In this document: positions 28,242 to 38,975 of the stretch, in pieces
Numbering within the stretch: position 1 is the first letter of the stretch
How the letters are laid out: each line of letters starts with the position of its first letter
NCBI GenBank assembly: GCA_027296055.1
Contig: JAPUJT010000017.1
Span: 1-64,000 of the forward strand
Reading direction: 5' to 3'
DNA length: 64,000 nt
Source: Planctomycetota bacterium
GTDB lineage: Bacteria; Planctomycetota; JAPUJT01
Position numbers and translations under genes: made by a program
Notes under the pieces: generated by a model
Database searches by the model: none
Told to the model about the DNA's origin: nothing
What the model saw: only the letters and a program-made list of their open reading frames with translations

Positions 28242-28371
28242 GGCTTCGCTATTCCTTTCGGTGGCTCTCGTGCCCGATCCAGGCGGCTGGGAATCGGACA
28301 TCATCCTTGCTGAACAATACTCAGAATAGGTGGATTGTAACGATTCTCGCCCCAGATCCGAAAGGGTTTGA

Positions 28372-28758
28372 TTAACCTTGAAATCCCCTCCGAACGGCGG
28401 GCAGGAGCAGGAGAATAATGAGGAGGACGCTCGTCCCTGTCCCGATCATCAGATACCAGAGCGAGCCGACGGAGAGTCCGAACATAGGCCACCAGGCCCA
28501 GGGGCGCCCCAGCGCGAACGCCGCGGTCACTCCAAGCCAGACGATTCCATAGACGACGAAGATGCACTTCATCAGGGTCGACCGAGGCTCGATCCCCACA
28601 GCGGAGACCAGGTGGGACCAGGGCCCCAGCTTGCCGGCCCACTCACCTGTCTTGGGCGTGACGTAGTCGCCTGAAGTGAGCGCTCTCAGCCCATCGAACG
28701 TCATCCAACCGGCCTCGGTCACGGCGAGGAGGACGATGATCCACTTGAGCCAGGGCAT
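28372..28758 (-). CDS. small polytopic membrane protein
   Basis: 128 aa with 3-4 hydrophobic segments. Confidence 0.6.
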   Translation of the reverse strand: MPWLKWIIVLLAVTEAGWMTFDGLRALTSGDYVTPKTGEWAGKLGPWSHLVSAVGIEPRSTLMKCIFVVYGIVWLGVTAAFALGRPWAWWPMFGLSVGSLWYLMIGTGTSVLLIILLLLPAVRRGFQG

Positions 28759-28794
28759 GAGGGCCTCCTACCCGGAGTCGCGCTCCCGCACCCC

Positions 28795-29307
28795 TTACGG
28801 TTTCTGTGTCGCCATGGGCTGGATGGAATCGCCGACCTTGATGGCTCCCTGCTTGCGGACTCGCGCGTACCAACCTCTGCGATTCAGCATCGACTTCAGG
28901 AACGATGGGCCCTTCTCACGGCCGATGTACGGAAGCCCGTAAAGATTCGAGCAGGGAGCTGCCTCCTCCGTGATCTCGATCTCGGTCTGACCGATCCGAA
29001 ACTTTCTTCCGGCGTAGAAGTCTGTGTAGGAGATGCCCCGTGTCGTCAGGTTCTCGCCAAGATGTCCCGGCTCGACGGGCCAGCCTTCATCCTTCAGGGC
29101 CTGGATCGTCTCCACGGGCAGGAGCAGCAGAGCCATGTGTGGCGCATCCTGCTTCTTCTCGTGTCGGTACCGGTTGAAGTCGCCGCGGAGCCCGCTCGTC
29201 GTGAGGATCGCCTCTGGCACGGGCTCCTTGGGCAAGCCCCGTGCCCCGGCCCTCTCCGGCTTCAAGCTTATCTGGTGAATCGTGGCTTGCATGTTTCCAC
29301 TAATCAT
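28795..29307 (-). CDS. MOSC-domain protein
   Basis: GLRGDFNRYRH..., PGHLGENLTTRGI, APCSNLYGLPYIGREKGP. Confidence 0.8.
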   Translation of the reverse strand: MISGNMQATIHQISLKPERAGARGLPKEPVPEAILTTSGLRGDFNRYRHEKKQDAPHMALLLLPVETIQALKDEGWPVEPGHLGENLTTRGISYTDFYAGRKFRIGQTEIEITEEAAPCSNLYGLPYIGREKGPSFLKSMLNRRGWYARVRKQGAIKVGDSIQPMATQKP

Positions 29308-29417
29308 CGGGACGTGGAGACGCTACCATATCGGCCAATCGTTCGCACATGCATTCCCGCGGGGTCCGAGGAATTCGCTTCGGCCGTGGCGGGCTTGAAA
29401 TAGAGGGAGGGTCCACG

Positions 29418-30008
29418 ATGTTGAACATACGTCTATCGGTCCTCGTCACGATCATCGCCGTCGCGTTCACGCTCGGCCTCGCCGGCGCGACCGCTCTTCA
29501 GGAAGGAGAGGGCCCCGGGAAGGACGGCAAGGGCGACGACTCCGGCGGCATGGCGCTCCCCGCTCCCGTGGCAGATCCCGAGCTGGGAAAGCTCGTCGGG
29601 AGCTGGGAATGGGACGGGGAGATCATGCATCCCCAGACGCGGGCCTGGACCCCGCTGAAAGGCAAGGAGGAGTGGAAGTGGGGCCTCAACGGGCAGTTTC
29701 TGCTCCTGGAAGTCGAGGTGGCGGATGCCTTCGGCCCGGGCAAGCCGATGGTGGGTCTCTGGGTCGTTCGACCGGCGGGAGACGGAAAATACAAGGCCTG
29801 GTGGTTCGACGTGCTCGGAACCGTGGAGGTCTCCGACGGGGAGCTGAAGGATGGGAAGATCACCTTCATCGGAACCAGCAGGTGGGGCAAGAGCCGCGCC
29901 AGCTTCACGATCAGTGACGACGGGACGTACGAGTCCAACTCCGACATGCTGGGCCCGGACGGCAAGTGGATCCCCCACATGAAGGCCAAGGCCCGGAAGG
30001 TCGAGTAG
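29418..30008 (+). CDS. DUF1579-like secreted protein
   Basis: Signal peptide; LVGSWEWDGEIMHP...GKEEWKWGLNGQFLLLEVE pattern. Confidence 0.65.
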   Translation: MLNIRLSVLVTIIAVAFTLGLAGATALQEGEGPGKDGKGDDSGGMALPAPVADPELGKLVGSWEWDGEIMHPQTRAWTPLKGKEEWKWGLNGQFLLLEVEVADAFGPGKPMVGLWVVRPAGDGKYKAWWFDVLGTVEVSDGELKDGKITFIGTSRWGKSRASFTISDDGTYESNSDMLGPDGKWIPHMKAKARKVE

Positions 30009-30026
30009 GCCCGCCCTGTCCCACCG

Positions 30027-31742
30027 TCAGGACCCCTGCCGCTCGTCCTCGAGGAAGTAGTTGTAGTCCTCGAACTCCTCCGCGTGGATGATCTCGGAGG
30101 CGTGGGCGGGGCTCTCCGCATGATAGAGCTGGCGCTGAATGTTGCGATCGGAGCCGATCGATCGGGCTAGGGCCGCGAGCACCTCGAGATGCTGCGCCCG
30201 CTGTGCTTCGGGGGTCGCCAGCAGGACCATGCAGTGCACCGGCACCCCGTCGGGCGTGTCGAAGCGAAGCCCCCGATGGCTGATCCCGATCACGCCGTAC
30301 ATCTTCTCACCCTCCTCGATGATCCCGTGAGGGATCGCAAGGCCCTCACCGATGCAGGTCGAGGCCTGCTCCTCGCGATCGAGTACCGACTTCTTCAGCT
30401 TCTCCCGGTCGATGCTGAGGTGATGCGAGCTGATCAGGAGATCGACCAGCTTCTCGATCCCCTCTTCCTTCGTCTCGACGTCGAAGTCGGTGATGATGTT
30501 CTCCTCGTGGATGAAGTCGATCAGGCGCGGGCGGTCCTTGCCCACCTCCCCCGCGCGGTGGAGGGCCATGCGGGTGAGGATGGGGCCCAGGATCTCGTTG
30601 GCGATCACGACGGTGAGGCCGGCGGCGAGGAAGATCTGGCGGATCGGATCCAGGCGGTGGTCCTCCTCCACGAGCAGCATCAGGCCGACGGCGAGACCGG
30701 CCTGCGGCACGAGGGCGAGACCCAGGTTCTGTGCCACACGGACAGGCGCTTTTGCCAGGGTCATGGCGATCCGCGCCCCGCCGACCTTCAAGACAAGCCG
30801 CGTCCCGAACATCAGTATGGCGAGGAGGCCACCGCTCACTACATAGTGGAAGTCGAGCTCCATCCCCGCCATGGTGAAGAACACGGCGAAGAAGGCGTAC
30901 TCGAAGTCCGCGAAGACGACGTGGCCGACCTCCCCGCGGTCGGGCGTGCCATTGGCCAGGGTCACGCCGAGAAAGAGGCAGGCGAGGAGCGAGGAGAAGC
31001 CTACGTAGTCGGCGAGGCCCGCGGTGAGAAGGATCGCAATCAGGGAGAAGGTGGCCAGGCGGTCCGGCCGGACCACGTGCTTCGTCGTGAAGATCAGGAG
31101 CCATCCGGTGGCCCCGCCAATCGCCGCCGAGACGATCAGGAGCCGGAGCGGGGCTACGAGAGTCATGGCCAGGGAATAGCCAGCCTCCGGATCCATCCGA
31201 GCGGCCATGCTCGCCCCGGCGGCATGGTGGGCCATGGCGAAGATGCAGATGCAGCCGATGTTGTTCAGGGCGACCGCAGCCATGAGGGTCTTGACGAACA
31301 ATCCCTTCGAGCGGGTCTCCCGCACGATGGCGACGATCGTCGCCGGGGCGGTCGAGATGCAGAGGGCGGCGAGGAGGACGGAGAGTTCCCACGTGGTCCC
31401 GGGCACGAAGACCAGCGACAGTGTCACGAGGCAGGGGAGAAGGGTGATCTCGAAGAGCAGCAGGATCGAGAGCCGTTTGAACGCGTTCCTCAGCCTGCGG
31501 AAGTTGAGGTGGTCGCCGATGGTGACGGCGATAAGGCCGAGGGCGAAGTGCGTGATCGGCGTCAGCTCCTGCATCGTTTCGCGCGTGAAGATGTCGAGGA
31601 CAGAATGACCGAGGAGGATTCCGATGACGATCTGGCCGGTGACGGCGGGGAGCCGCAGACGCCGGGCGAGGGCCCCGGACAGGACCCCCGCGACGAGCAC
31701 GACGGCAAGGGCCAGCAAGGGGCTCGCGCCGGTCAGGTGCAT
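30027..31742 (-). CDS. cation:proton antiporter (CPA2-like) fused to PTS EIIA-like domain
   Basis: Polytopic N-terminal transporter; C-terminal TCIGEGLAIPHGIIEEGEKMYGVIGIS EIIA signature. Confidence 0.85.
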   Translation of the reverse strand: MHLTGASPLLALAVVLVAGVLSGALARRLRLPAVTGQIVIGILLGHSVLDIFTRETMQELTPITHFALGLIAVTIGDHLNFRRLRNAFKRLSILLLFEITLLPCLVTLSLVFVPGTTWELSVLLAALCISTAPATIVAIVRETRSKGLFVKTLMAAVALNNIGCICIFAMAHHAAGASMAARMDPEAGYSLAMTLVAPLRLLIVSAAIGGATGWLLIFTTKHVVRPDRLATFSLIAILLTAGLADYVGFSSLLACLFLGVTLANGTPDRGEVGHVVFADFEYAFFAVFFTMAGMELDFHYVVSGGLLAILMFGTRLVLKVGGARIAMTLAKAPVRVAQNLGLALVPQAGLAVGLMLLVEEDHRLDPIRQIFLAAGLTVVIANEILGPILTRMALHRAGEVGKDRPRLIDFIHEENIITDFDVETKEEGIEKLVDLLISSHHLSIDREKLKKSVLDREEQASTCIGEGLAIPHGIIEEGEKMYGVIGISHRGLRFDTPDGVPVHCMVLLATPEAQRAQHLEVLAALARSIGSDRNIQRQLYHAESPAHASEIIHAEEFEDYNYFLEDERQGS

Positions 31743-31845
31743 GGGACGTCACCTCGGTGGTGGGTCGTAAGCGGCCTGAAGGCTCCTCCTTCGAATCCGC
31801 TGAAACGGTCGGGAGGGATGATTGCTGGTGAAAGGCGCGCAGAGG

Positions 31846-32919
31846 TCAGATCGCCGACCTCCGCCCGTAGGTAACGGCATGGACGGGCGTGATATCGAAC
31901 GAGCCGACCCCCTCGAAACCACACGTCTCCAGTAATTCGACGAAGGCTCGAGTCGGCATCAGCTGATCGTCGATCTGGGCCTCGAAGAACTGAATGCCAC
32001 TCATGATTCTCGCCGGCACTGTGCGGCAGTCTCCGGTCGAGTCCGGGAAAGGAAAGTCGGAGATCACGAAGAAGCCTCCGGGCCGCAGGGCCCGACGGAC
32101 GTTCTCGGTTGTCTTCGTGATGTCGCGACACTCGTGCATGGAAATGTTGATGAGAACGACGTCGGAGGATTCCGGCTGATCGAGATCCTCGAGGGCGGTC
32201 TCGACGAATGTGATTCGATCCTCGAGCCCGGCCTCGCTCACCCGTTGCGCAGCGAGCTCGAGCGAGTGACGATCTCCATCGACGCCGATGAATCGAGCCT
32301 CCGGATAGGTCCTGGCCATACGGACGATGCCCCGCCCCGCCCCACAGCAGAGCACCATGATGCGCGGGCTCTGCTTCAGGACGTCGGAGAGCTCGGGGAC
32401 GCGTTCGAGACCACCCTGAAGTAGCCGGGCGTAGAACGGGCCTCCCGTCCCGCTGACTCCTTGGATGAACTCCGGGCTGCATTGGTCCCACCACATGTGC
32501 TCCCCCGAGGCGAGGCTCTTCGCGAACGAGTCGAAAATCTCGGGTTGGAGGAGAACATTGGGGAGCCCGCCTACGTAGGCCGGGGATTCCTCGTCGAGAA
32601 GTAATTCCGCCATGTGCGGGGCGAGGACAAAGGTCTGCCCCGCGGGATTCTGGAATCGCCGGGTTTGAGGGTCGTAACCCTCCCGATCCAGCTTCTGCCG
32701 AAGGTCGATGAGCTCGGAGGCGTACGCTCCTCGACACCACACCGATACGTAAAATGGATCCAGGCCGAGGTTCTCGGCCAGGGCCGCGGCGCTGATCCCC
32801 TCCGGGCTCTTCTCCATCTCGCGGAGCAGCCCGGATCGCAATCCAACGTCAAGCACCCGGACGCCGACGTACCCTGCAATCTGCGTGAGAACCTTCCCTG
32901 CCTGCTCTTTGATATCCAC
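31846..32919 (-). CDS. O-methyltransferase-like SAM-dependent methyltransferase
   Basis: IMVLCCGAGRGIVRMARTYPEARFIGVDGD, DVVLINISMHECRD; GTG start assumed at 32919. Confidence 0.75.
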   Translation of the reverse strand: MDIKEQAGKVLTQIAGYVGVRVLDVGLRSGLLREMEKSPEGISAAALAENLGLDPFYVSVWCRGAYASELIDLRQKLDREGYDPQTRRFQNPAGQTFVLAPHMAELLLDEESPAYVGGLPNVLLQPEIFDSFAKSLASGEHMWWDQCSPEFIQGVSGTGGPFYARLLQGGLERVPELSDVLKQSPRIMVLCCGAGRGIVRMARTYPEARFIGVDGDRHSLELAAQRVSEAGLEDRITFVETALEDLDQPESSDVVLINISMHECRDITKTTENVRRALRPGGFFVISDFPFPDSTGDCRTVPARIMSGIQFFEAQIDDQLMPTRAFVELLETCGFEGVGSFDITPVHAVTYGRRSAI

Positions 32920-32956
32920 GGGTGTATTTCCTTGCAGTTCTCGACGTGCAGCGCGA

Positions 32957-33991
32957 CTACGCTCTTCGCAAGATCGCTCCGGACGCGAATCCGGCCCCGA
33001 ACGCGACATCGACGATGAGCCTGTCCTCCGTTCGCGCCCGGGTCTCGTCGTACCCGATCGGGATGGAAGCTGCGGAGGTGTTGCCATACTTGGCGATACC
33101 CTCCGTGTAGACCTTTTCGATCGGGATTTCCAGAGCGTCGGCGACCGCTCGGATGATCCTCACATTGGCCTGGTGCGGGTACACATAATCGATTTCGGGA
33201 AGATCGATCTTCTTGTTCGGGTGCATGTTGTTGTGTTTTCGCAGCACTTCCTTGATGTTGCGGGTCATCGTTCTGACGGCCACCGGGAAAATCTTCTTGC
33301 CATCCATGTGCAGATACGGGCGAGCGGTTGTCTCCGACGGGGAGAATTCGAACGGGTCCGAGCTCTTCCCCTGCTGGCCGAGGACATCGTCCGAGTAGAG
33401 GAGGTGGCCGTACTTGCCATCCGCTTCCGTATGGATCGAAAGAATCTCGCTACTCTTGGAGACTCCCATGACAACGGCCCCCGCACCGTCACCGAGCAGG
33501 ACGCACGTGTTCCGATCCTTCCAGTTGGTGACCAGGGACAGGCCATCAACCCCGACGATGAGGGACGTCAGCTCTCGCCCATAGAGCGCCCTCTCCGCCA
33601 GGATCTTGTTGTGGGCGTCTTCGACGGCATAGACAAATCCGGCACAGCCGGCCGAGACGTCCGAAGCAGAGCAGGACTCGATTCCGAGTTCTTTCTGAAC
33701 CTGGGTGGCCAGACTGGGGAATCGCATCCAGGTGTTGACGGCAACCCGTATGTCCAGGATCTCCCCTGGCAGGACGGACGCATCTTTCAGGGCTCGCTCG
33801 GCCGCCTTCAGCGCCATTCCGAGGACGGTCTCATCCTGGCCCATGATCCTTCGCGTCCGGACCCCGGTTCTACGCTGGATCCAATCATCGCTCGTATCCA
33901 CGACTTTCTCGAGGTCCGCGTTGGTCAGGACTCGCGATGGGGTGTAGGAGCCAAACCCGAGATAGCCGATCTTGTGCGAGACCATGGGCAC
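32957..33991 (-). CDS. beta-ketoacyl-ACP synthase III (FabH)-like
   Basis: IGYLGFGSYTPSRVLTNADLEKVVDTSDDWIQRRTGVRTRRI, DVSAGCAGFVYA, YPHQANVRI, YGNTSAASIP. Confidence 0.9.
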   Translation of the reverse strand: MPMVSHKIGYLGFGSYTPSRVLTNADLEKVVDTSDDWIQRRTGVRTRRIMGQDETVLGMALKAAERALKDASVLPGEILDIRVAVNTWMRFPSLATQVQKELGIESCSASDVSAGCAGFVYAVEDAHNKILAERALYGRELTSLIVGVDGLSLVTNWKDRNTCVLLGDGAGAVVMGVSKSSEILSIHTEADGKYGHLLYSDDVLGQQGKSSDPFEFSPSETTARPYLHMDGKKIFPVAVRTMTRNIKEVLRKHNNMHPNKKIDLPEIDYVYPHQANVRIIRAVADALEIPIEKVYTEGIAKYGNTSAASIPIGYDETRARTEDRLIVDVAFGAGFASGAILRRA

Positions 33992-34381
33992 TGTTCCTGG
34001 GACGGAATCCTCCCTGCTCGTCGCTCCGGTCTCCCCTGTCTCCCCATCTGTAGCTGGGTCACGGTGATCGGGAAAGGCGCAGCACAGATGGGAGTCTGAT
34101 CCGGGGGCAATACAGGTAGGACTATATCCCCGGCTCGGAGGGCCTGCAAGGGGGGCCTACCCGCGTTCCTGCGCGCCCTATCCCTACCCGGGGGGTCTCT
34201 CATTCAAATTGAAACCAGTTTCCTGGGCATGGTAAACTACTCGCCTTCGGTCTCAGGGATTAACAAACCGGACTCTCTCGCTATAAGATCCTGGAATCGA
34301 GGATCACTCGGCCTGATCAAACACCTGGTCCATGAGGTCCTCTCCGGAGGCCCTTCCTGGCAACCGCGCTGAAGGAGAAAC

Positions 34382-35743
34382 ATGTCGAGCAGTCTTGGGA
34401 CTGAATCCCGCCCCCTCCGCGTCGCCATCATCGGGAGCGGTCCGAGCGGCTTCTATGCGGCCGAATCACTTCTCGGTTCCGACCTCACCGTGAAGGTTGA
34501 TATGTTCGAAAAACTGCCGCCGCCGTTCGGGCTGGTGCGATACGGCGTGGCTCCGGATCATCAAAAAATCAAAGGAGTCACGCGCGTTTACGAGAAGGTG
34601 GGGGACAGGGAGGGATTCGACTACTTCGGAAACGTGAATATCGGCCAAGATCTGTCGATGGAAGAGATGAAGACCCACTACGATGCCCTCATCTTCGCTT
34701 GCGGAGCCCAGACGGACCGGCGCCTGGAGATCCCAGGGATCGATCTACCCGGCAGCCACACGGCCACCGAGTTCGTCGCCTGGTACAACGGCCATCCCGA
34801 GTTTCAGGACCGAGAGTTCGATCTCTCCCAGGAGGTGGCCTTCGTCATCGGCCAGGGGAACGTGGCGATGGATGTCACACGCATCCTGGCGAAGACGACT
34901 GACGAGCTGAAGAACACGGACATCACCCCCCGTGCCCTCGAAGCCCTGGCAGAGAGCAAGGTCAAGGAGATCCACCTCGTCGGCCGCCGGGGCCCCGCAC
35001 AGACTGCCTTCACCCCGCCTGAAATCAGGGAGTTCGGCGATCTCGAGGCGTGTGATCCGATCGTCCGACCCGAGGACCTCGAGCTCAACGACGCCAGCAA
35101 GGCGGAGCTGGCTGACCGCAAGTTCAGCTCGAAGAAGAAAAACTACGAGATCCTCAAGGGCTACGCGGAAAGGCCGGCCGGCGAGAAGCCCAGGAAATTC
35201 ATCGTCCACTTCTTCCGTAGCCCGATAGAGCTCGTCGGGGACGGCAGGATCGAGACGGTGATCCTGGAGAAGAACCGTCTCGAGGGGGAGCCGGGCAAAC
35301 AGAAGGCCCGGGGGACCGGCGAGACCGTGGAGATCCGGGGCGGCCTGTTCTTCCGGAGCGTCGGCTATCGCGGTGTTCCAATCCAGGGCGTTCCGTTTCA
35401 CGATGCCTGGGGAGTGTTTCCCAACGAGGACGGAAGGATCGAAGGCGCTCCGGGATTTTATGCGGTGGGATGGATAAAGAGAGGACCGAGCGGAGTGATC
35501 GGAACGAACAAGCCCGACAGCCACGCCACCGTCCAGTCGCTACTCGCCGACGTTCCCGAACTCGAGCCGTGCCCCGACCCGGACCCGGAGGCGGTCCGGA
35601 ACATCTTGACCCGGAAGGGAATCCATATAGTCAGCTTTCCGGATTGGAGAAAAATCGACGCCGCCGAAGTCGAGAACGGGAAGAGGCTCGGAAAGCCACG
35701 AGAGAAGTTCGTGACCGTCGAGGAGATGCTGGCAGTCTTGTGA
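34382..35743 (+). CDS. ferredoxin--NADP reductase (adrenodoxin reductase/FprA type)
   Basis: [60 protein letters not shown]. Confidence 0.92.
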   Translation: MSSSLGTESRPLRVAIIGSGPSGFYAAESLLGSDLTVKVDMFEKLPPPFGLVRYGVAPDHQKIKGVTRVYEKVGDREGFDYFGNVNIGQDLSMEEMKTHYDALIFACGAQTDRRLEIPGIDLPGSHTATEFVAWYNGHPEFQDREFDLSQEVAFVIGQGNVAMDVTRILAKTTDELKNTDITPRALEALAESKVKEIHLVGRRGPAQTAFTPPEIREFGDLEACDPIVRPEDLELNDASKAELADRKFSSKKKNYEILKGYAERPAGEKPRKFIVHFFRSPIELVGDGRIETVILEKNRLEGEPGKQKARGTGETVEIRGGLFFRSVGYRGVPIQGVPFHDAWGVFPNEDGRIEGAPGFYAVGWIKRGPSGVIGTNKPDSHATVQSLLADVPELEPCPDPDPEAVRNILTRKGIHIVSFPDWRKIDAAEVENGKRLGKPREKFVTVEEMLAVL

Positions 35744-36459
35744 AGGCTGAATTGAACGAGCCGGCAGAGAAGAAGAGCGAGAACGAAACGGCAATCCAGA
35801 AGACCCGGACCCTGACGGCCAGGTTTCGTCTGGCCGTGTACCTGCTGACCGGGCTCGCCGCGGTCGGCCTCTGGTGCTGGTTCAAGACTCTCCGACTGGA
35901 GATCGTTGGCGAGGAGCACGACCCCTTCAAGCATGGCAAGGGTCCGGTAATCTACACTACATGGCACCGGAGTTTTCTCTTCGGGGTCTATTTCCTGCGG
36001 GGACGGAGAGGCTACACGATGGCCTCACGGAGCAAGGACGGTGAGTGGGCAGCCGGCCTGGTCCAACGGTTTGGAAACAGGACGGTTCGAGGCTCGAGCT
36101 CTCGCCGGGGCGGGCCGGCGCTTCACGGACTCATCGAGAAGCTGAAAGAGGGTAGCTCCGGCAGCCTGGTCACCGACGCGCCACTGGGTCCGGCGCGAAA
36201 GAGCAAACCGGGCATTCTCCTCTGCGCCCAGAAGAGCGGCGTACCCATTCTGCCGATGCAGTTCGCGGCGAAATGGTGCGTCCGCCTCAATTCCTGGGAT
36301 CGCACCATACTGCCGTTGCCGTTCTCTCGGTTCGTCGTCAAGTTCGCCGAGCCGTTCGAAGTGGATCCGGATCTGGAGAAGGAGGAGTTCGATCGCCGTC
36401 TCGGCGAGCTTGATGTGGTGCTGAACCAGCTTACGGACGAGGTGGACGCTTACTTCTGA
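35740..36459 (+). CDS. lysophospholipid acyltransferase (DUF374-like)
   Basis: GTG start overlaps preceding stop; [46 protein letters not shown]. Confidence 0.8.
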   Translation: MKAELNEPAEKKSENETAIQKTRTLTARFRLAVYLLTGLAAVGLWCWFKTLRLEIVGEEHDPFKHGKGPVIYTTWHRSFLFGVYFLRGRRGYTMASRSKDGEWAAGLVQRFGNRTVRGSSSRRGGPALHGLIEKLKEGSSGSLVTDAPLGPARKSKPGILLCAQKSGVPILPMQFAAKWCVRLNSWDRTILPLPFSRFVVKFAEPFEVDPDLEKEEFDRRLGELDVVLNQLTDEVDAYF

Positions 36460-36472
36460 GAGGAGAGGTCGA

Positions 36473-37234
36473 TCAGCCCCGATGAACCGGCTCGGTGGCT
36501 TCGTAGATGTTCCCGCGCCAGGTGAAGGCTCGCGTAGAACTCGAATCGCGCCTCTTGTTCAGGTGGATGAACGGCTCCGCCCCCTCCAGGACCCTTTCTC
36601 CTTCTTCCTTCGACAGAGGGAAGTCGACGCTCACCTTCTCTTCGAGCCTTCCGAAGTTGGCTCTGGCGACCTTCATGATCTTGTCTTCGTCGGCCAGACC
36701 CACAGCGACCGGGAAATAGAGCCTCCCGCCTTCCGCCATGTAGGCTCCCGCCTGTTCCAGCAACTGGACGGTGGTCTCCGTCCCGTCGATGCCGCCCGTC
36801 GGTATCGATGAGGGATACCACCCGAGCATTCTTGCGGGTCTCTCCGAGATCCCCGAGACGTCAGCCATCACTACATTCGCCAGGAGTCCCGATGGAATCG
36901 GATCGAGGAGGCTGCCGTTGTAGATCTCGATTCTGTCCCCGACCTCGTTTAGCTCCGCGTTCATTTTCAGTCGCTCGCACTGCTCGAGGATGATCTCGAC
37001 GGCGTGTACCCGTTTGCACGGCTGCTTGGCCGCCCAGATCGCCAGAGGGCCGACGCCGGAACCGATGTCGAAGACGACGTCGCCTTCTCTGATCTCCATG
37101 GCCTTGGTGAAGAGGCGTGTGGTCGCGTTGGGCCTGAACAGTTCAGGAGACTCGTACAACTGTATCGTGCAGCCCTTGAGCTTGAAGTCCTGGATCGTGC
37201 CCTTCACACCCTTGTCATTCTCCATGGAATTCAC
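36473..37234 (-). CDS. class I SAM-dependent methyltransferase
   Basis: DVVFDIGSGVGPLAIWAAKQPCKRVHAVEI. Confidence 0.75.
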   Translation of the reverse strand: MNSMENDKGVKGTIQDFKLKGCTIQLYESPELFRPNATTRLFTKAMEIREGDVVFDIGSGVGPLAIWAAKQPCKRVHAVEIILEQCERLKMNAELNEVGDRIEIYNGSLLDPIPSGLLANVVMADVSGISERPARMLGWYPSSIPTGGIDGTETTVQLLEQAGAYMAEGGRLYFPVAVGLADEDKIMKVARANFGRLEEKVSVDFPLSKEEGERVLEGAEPFIHLNKRRDSSSTRAFTWRGNIYEATEPVHRG

Positions 37235-37463
37235 GGTTTCTCATGCACAGATACTAAGCTCTTTGCATCGAATGAGCAACGGACCATTTTTCAGGGGGCA
37301 TTCCCCTGGCCGCCCACGGGGGCACGTGCCTGGGTCGCCTCCACCCGATGACCCTCGAGCGAAGAAGCGCACAGACGCAGAGATTGTAGGGGTTGCTCGT
37401 CCTTGCGGCAACGCTGTTGACGAAGATTCGGTCGGAGCGACGCGAGGGACTCGCGCCCGGTTC

Positions 37464-38705
37464 TTATGGCCGACTGCGTCGCCCCCGGCCAGGCGAGAAT
37501 CTGCCGTAAGAAACGGCACGTCGCGGTCGTTGAGTCGGGGACCGATGCTGGGGAGGACGGGAAGCGCCATTCGCCGGAACCGAGGGGGCGCCGGCGCGTA
37601 TGATCCCATGCGGGACCTGGCGCTGCGGGATCCGCGTGCCGATCACCCGCTCCACGGCCGCCAGTTCCTTGCGTTCCGCGATCGAGCAGAACGTGATCGC
37701 TGAGCCCTTGGCACCGGCACGCGCCGTCCGGCCGATCCGATGCACGTAGCACTCCGGCACGTTGGGCAGGTCGAAGTTGACGACGTGCGTGATGTCGTCG
37801 ACGTCGATGCCGCGCGACGCGATGTCCGTGGCGACGAGCACCCTGCATGCCCCGCGCTTGAAGCTGGCGAGCGCTCTCTCTCTCGCCGATTGACCCTTGT
37901 TTCCATGGATCGCGTTGGCGCGTATGCTATTGCGGTTCAGGTACTCGGCAAGCTTGTTCGCTCCGCGCTTCGTTCTCGTGAAGATGAGGACGCGCTGCAG
38001 AGCCGTGTCCTGGAGCAGCCGCGCCAGGAGCACGAACTTCTCGCGCTTCTCCACGCGGTATAGCGATTGCGAGATCGTCTCGACTGTCGTCGCGGGGGGC
38101 GCCACTTCCACGCGGATCGGACGGTACAGAATGTCGCGCGCGAGCGTCGTGATGTCGTGAGGAAGGGTCGCCGAGAAGAACAACGTCTGTCGCTTCCGCG
38201 GCAGTGATGAAATGATGCGACGCACATCATGGATGAAACCCATATCGAGCATACGATCCGCCTCGTCCAGGACCAGAATCTCCACGCGGTTCAGGCGGGC
38301 AATCTTTTGCTGCATCAGATCGATCAACCGGCCGGGAGTCGCCACGAGTACGTCGACGCCCTTGCGTAGCGCACGGACTTGCCGCTGCTGGCTAACGCCG
38401 CCGAACATCGTCGTGCACCGTACGGCCGTATGACGGCCGTACCGGGTGAAGCTGTCGCCGATCTGGGACGTGAGCTCGCGGGTGGGTGAGAGCACGAGCA
38501 CTCGGACTCTTCCCGGCTCCGGCGCCCTTGTCTTCAGGAGGCGCTGCAGGATCGGGAGCGCGAACGCCGCCGTCTTGCCGGTGCCGGTCTGCGCGCAGCC
38601 GAGAATGTCACGCCCCTCGAGGACATGAAGTATCGTCTTCTGCTGGATTGGCGTGGGGCGGTCATAGCCCTCCTCGCGCACCGCTCGCAGTAGGGGACTT
38701 ATCAA
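37464..38705 (-). CDS. DEAD-box RNA helicase
   Basis: PTPIQQKTI, AQTGTGKTAAF, PTRELTSQ, LDEADRML, FSATLP, HRIGRTARAG. Confidence 0.95.
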   Translation of the reverse strand: MISPLLRAVREEGYDRPTPIQQKTILHVLEGRDILGCAQTGTGKTAAFALPILQRLLKTRAPEPGRVRVLVLSPTRELTSQIGDSFTRYGRHTAVRCTTMFGGVSQQRQVRALRKGVDVLVATPGRLIDLMQQKIARLNRVEILVLDEADRMLDMGFIHDVRRIISSLPRKRQTLFFSATLPHDITTLARDILYRPIRVEVAPPATTVETISQSLYRVEKREKFVLLARLLQDTALQRVLIFTRTKRGANKLAEYLNRNSIRANAIHGNKGQSARERALASFKRGACRVLVATDIASRGIDVDDITHVVNFDLPNVPECYVHRIGRTARAGAKGSAITFCSIAERKELAAVERVIGTRIPQRQVPHGIIRAGAPSVPANGASRPPQHRSPTQRPRRAVSYGRFSPGRGRRSRP

Positions 38706-38975
38706 AGTGAGGTCTTCGAAATTAATAATGTTCAGACGCCTCCAACCTGGGAGAGTGAGAAAAACACGGGTCGGTTTTGTTCGGAATTGCAGGCTTGGTG
38801 GGTCAGCGGCAACCGAAGTAGACTTCCCGAAACGGCTCGTATCTTAACCGAACCCCCGGGGCATTGCAAGATTCATGCCCCGCGGGGTGAATTCCAGGAT
38901 CCTCACTTGGACAGGGAACAGGAGGCATTCCCCTCTGATGCTCTCGATCGCCCTCGGAGGCTTCATCGGGTCCGG

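Noticed and set aside
30189-31874. 561-aa + strand ORF opposite the antiporter
   Set aside because: Shadow ORF of the antiporter-EIIA gene; low-complexity D/E/G/R composition typical of antisense frames
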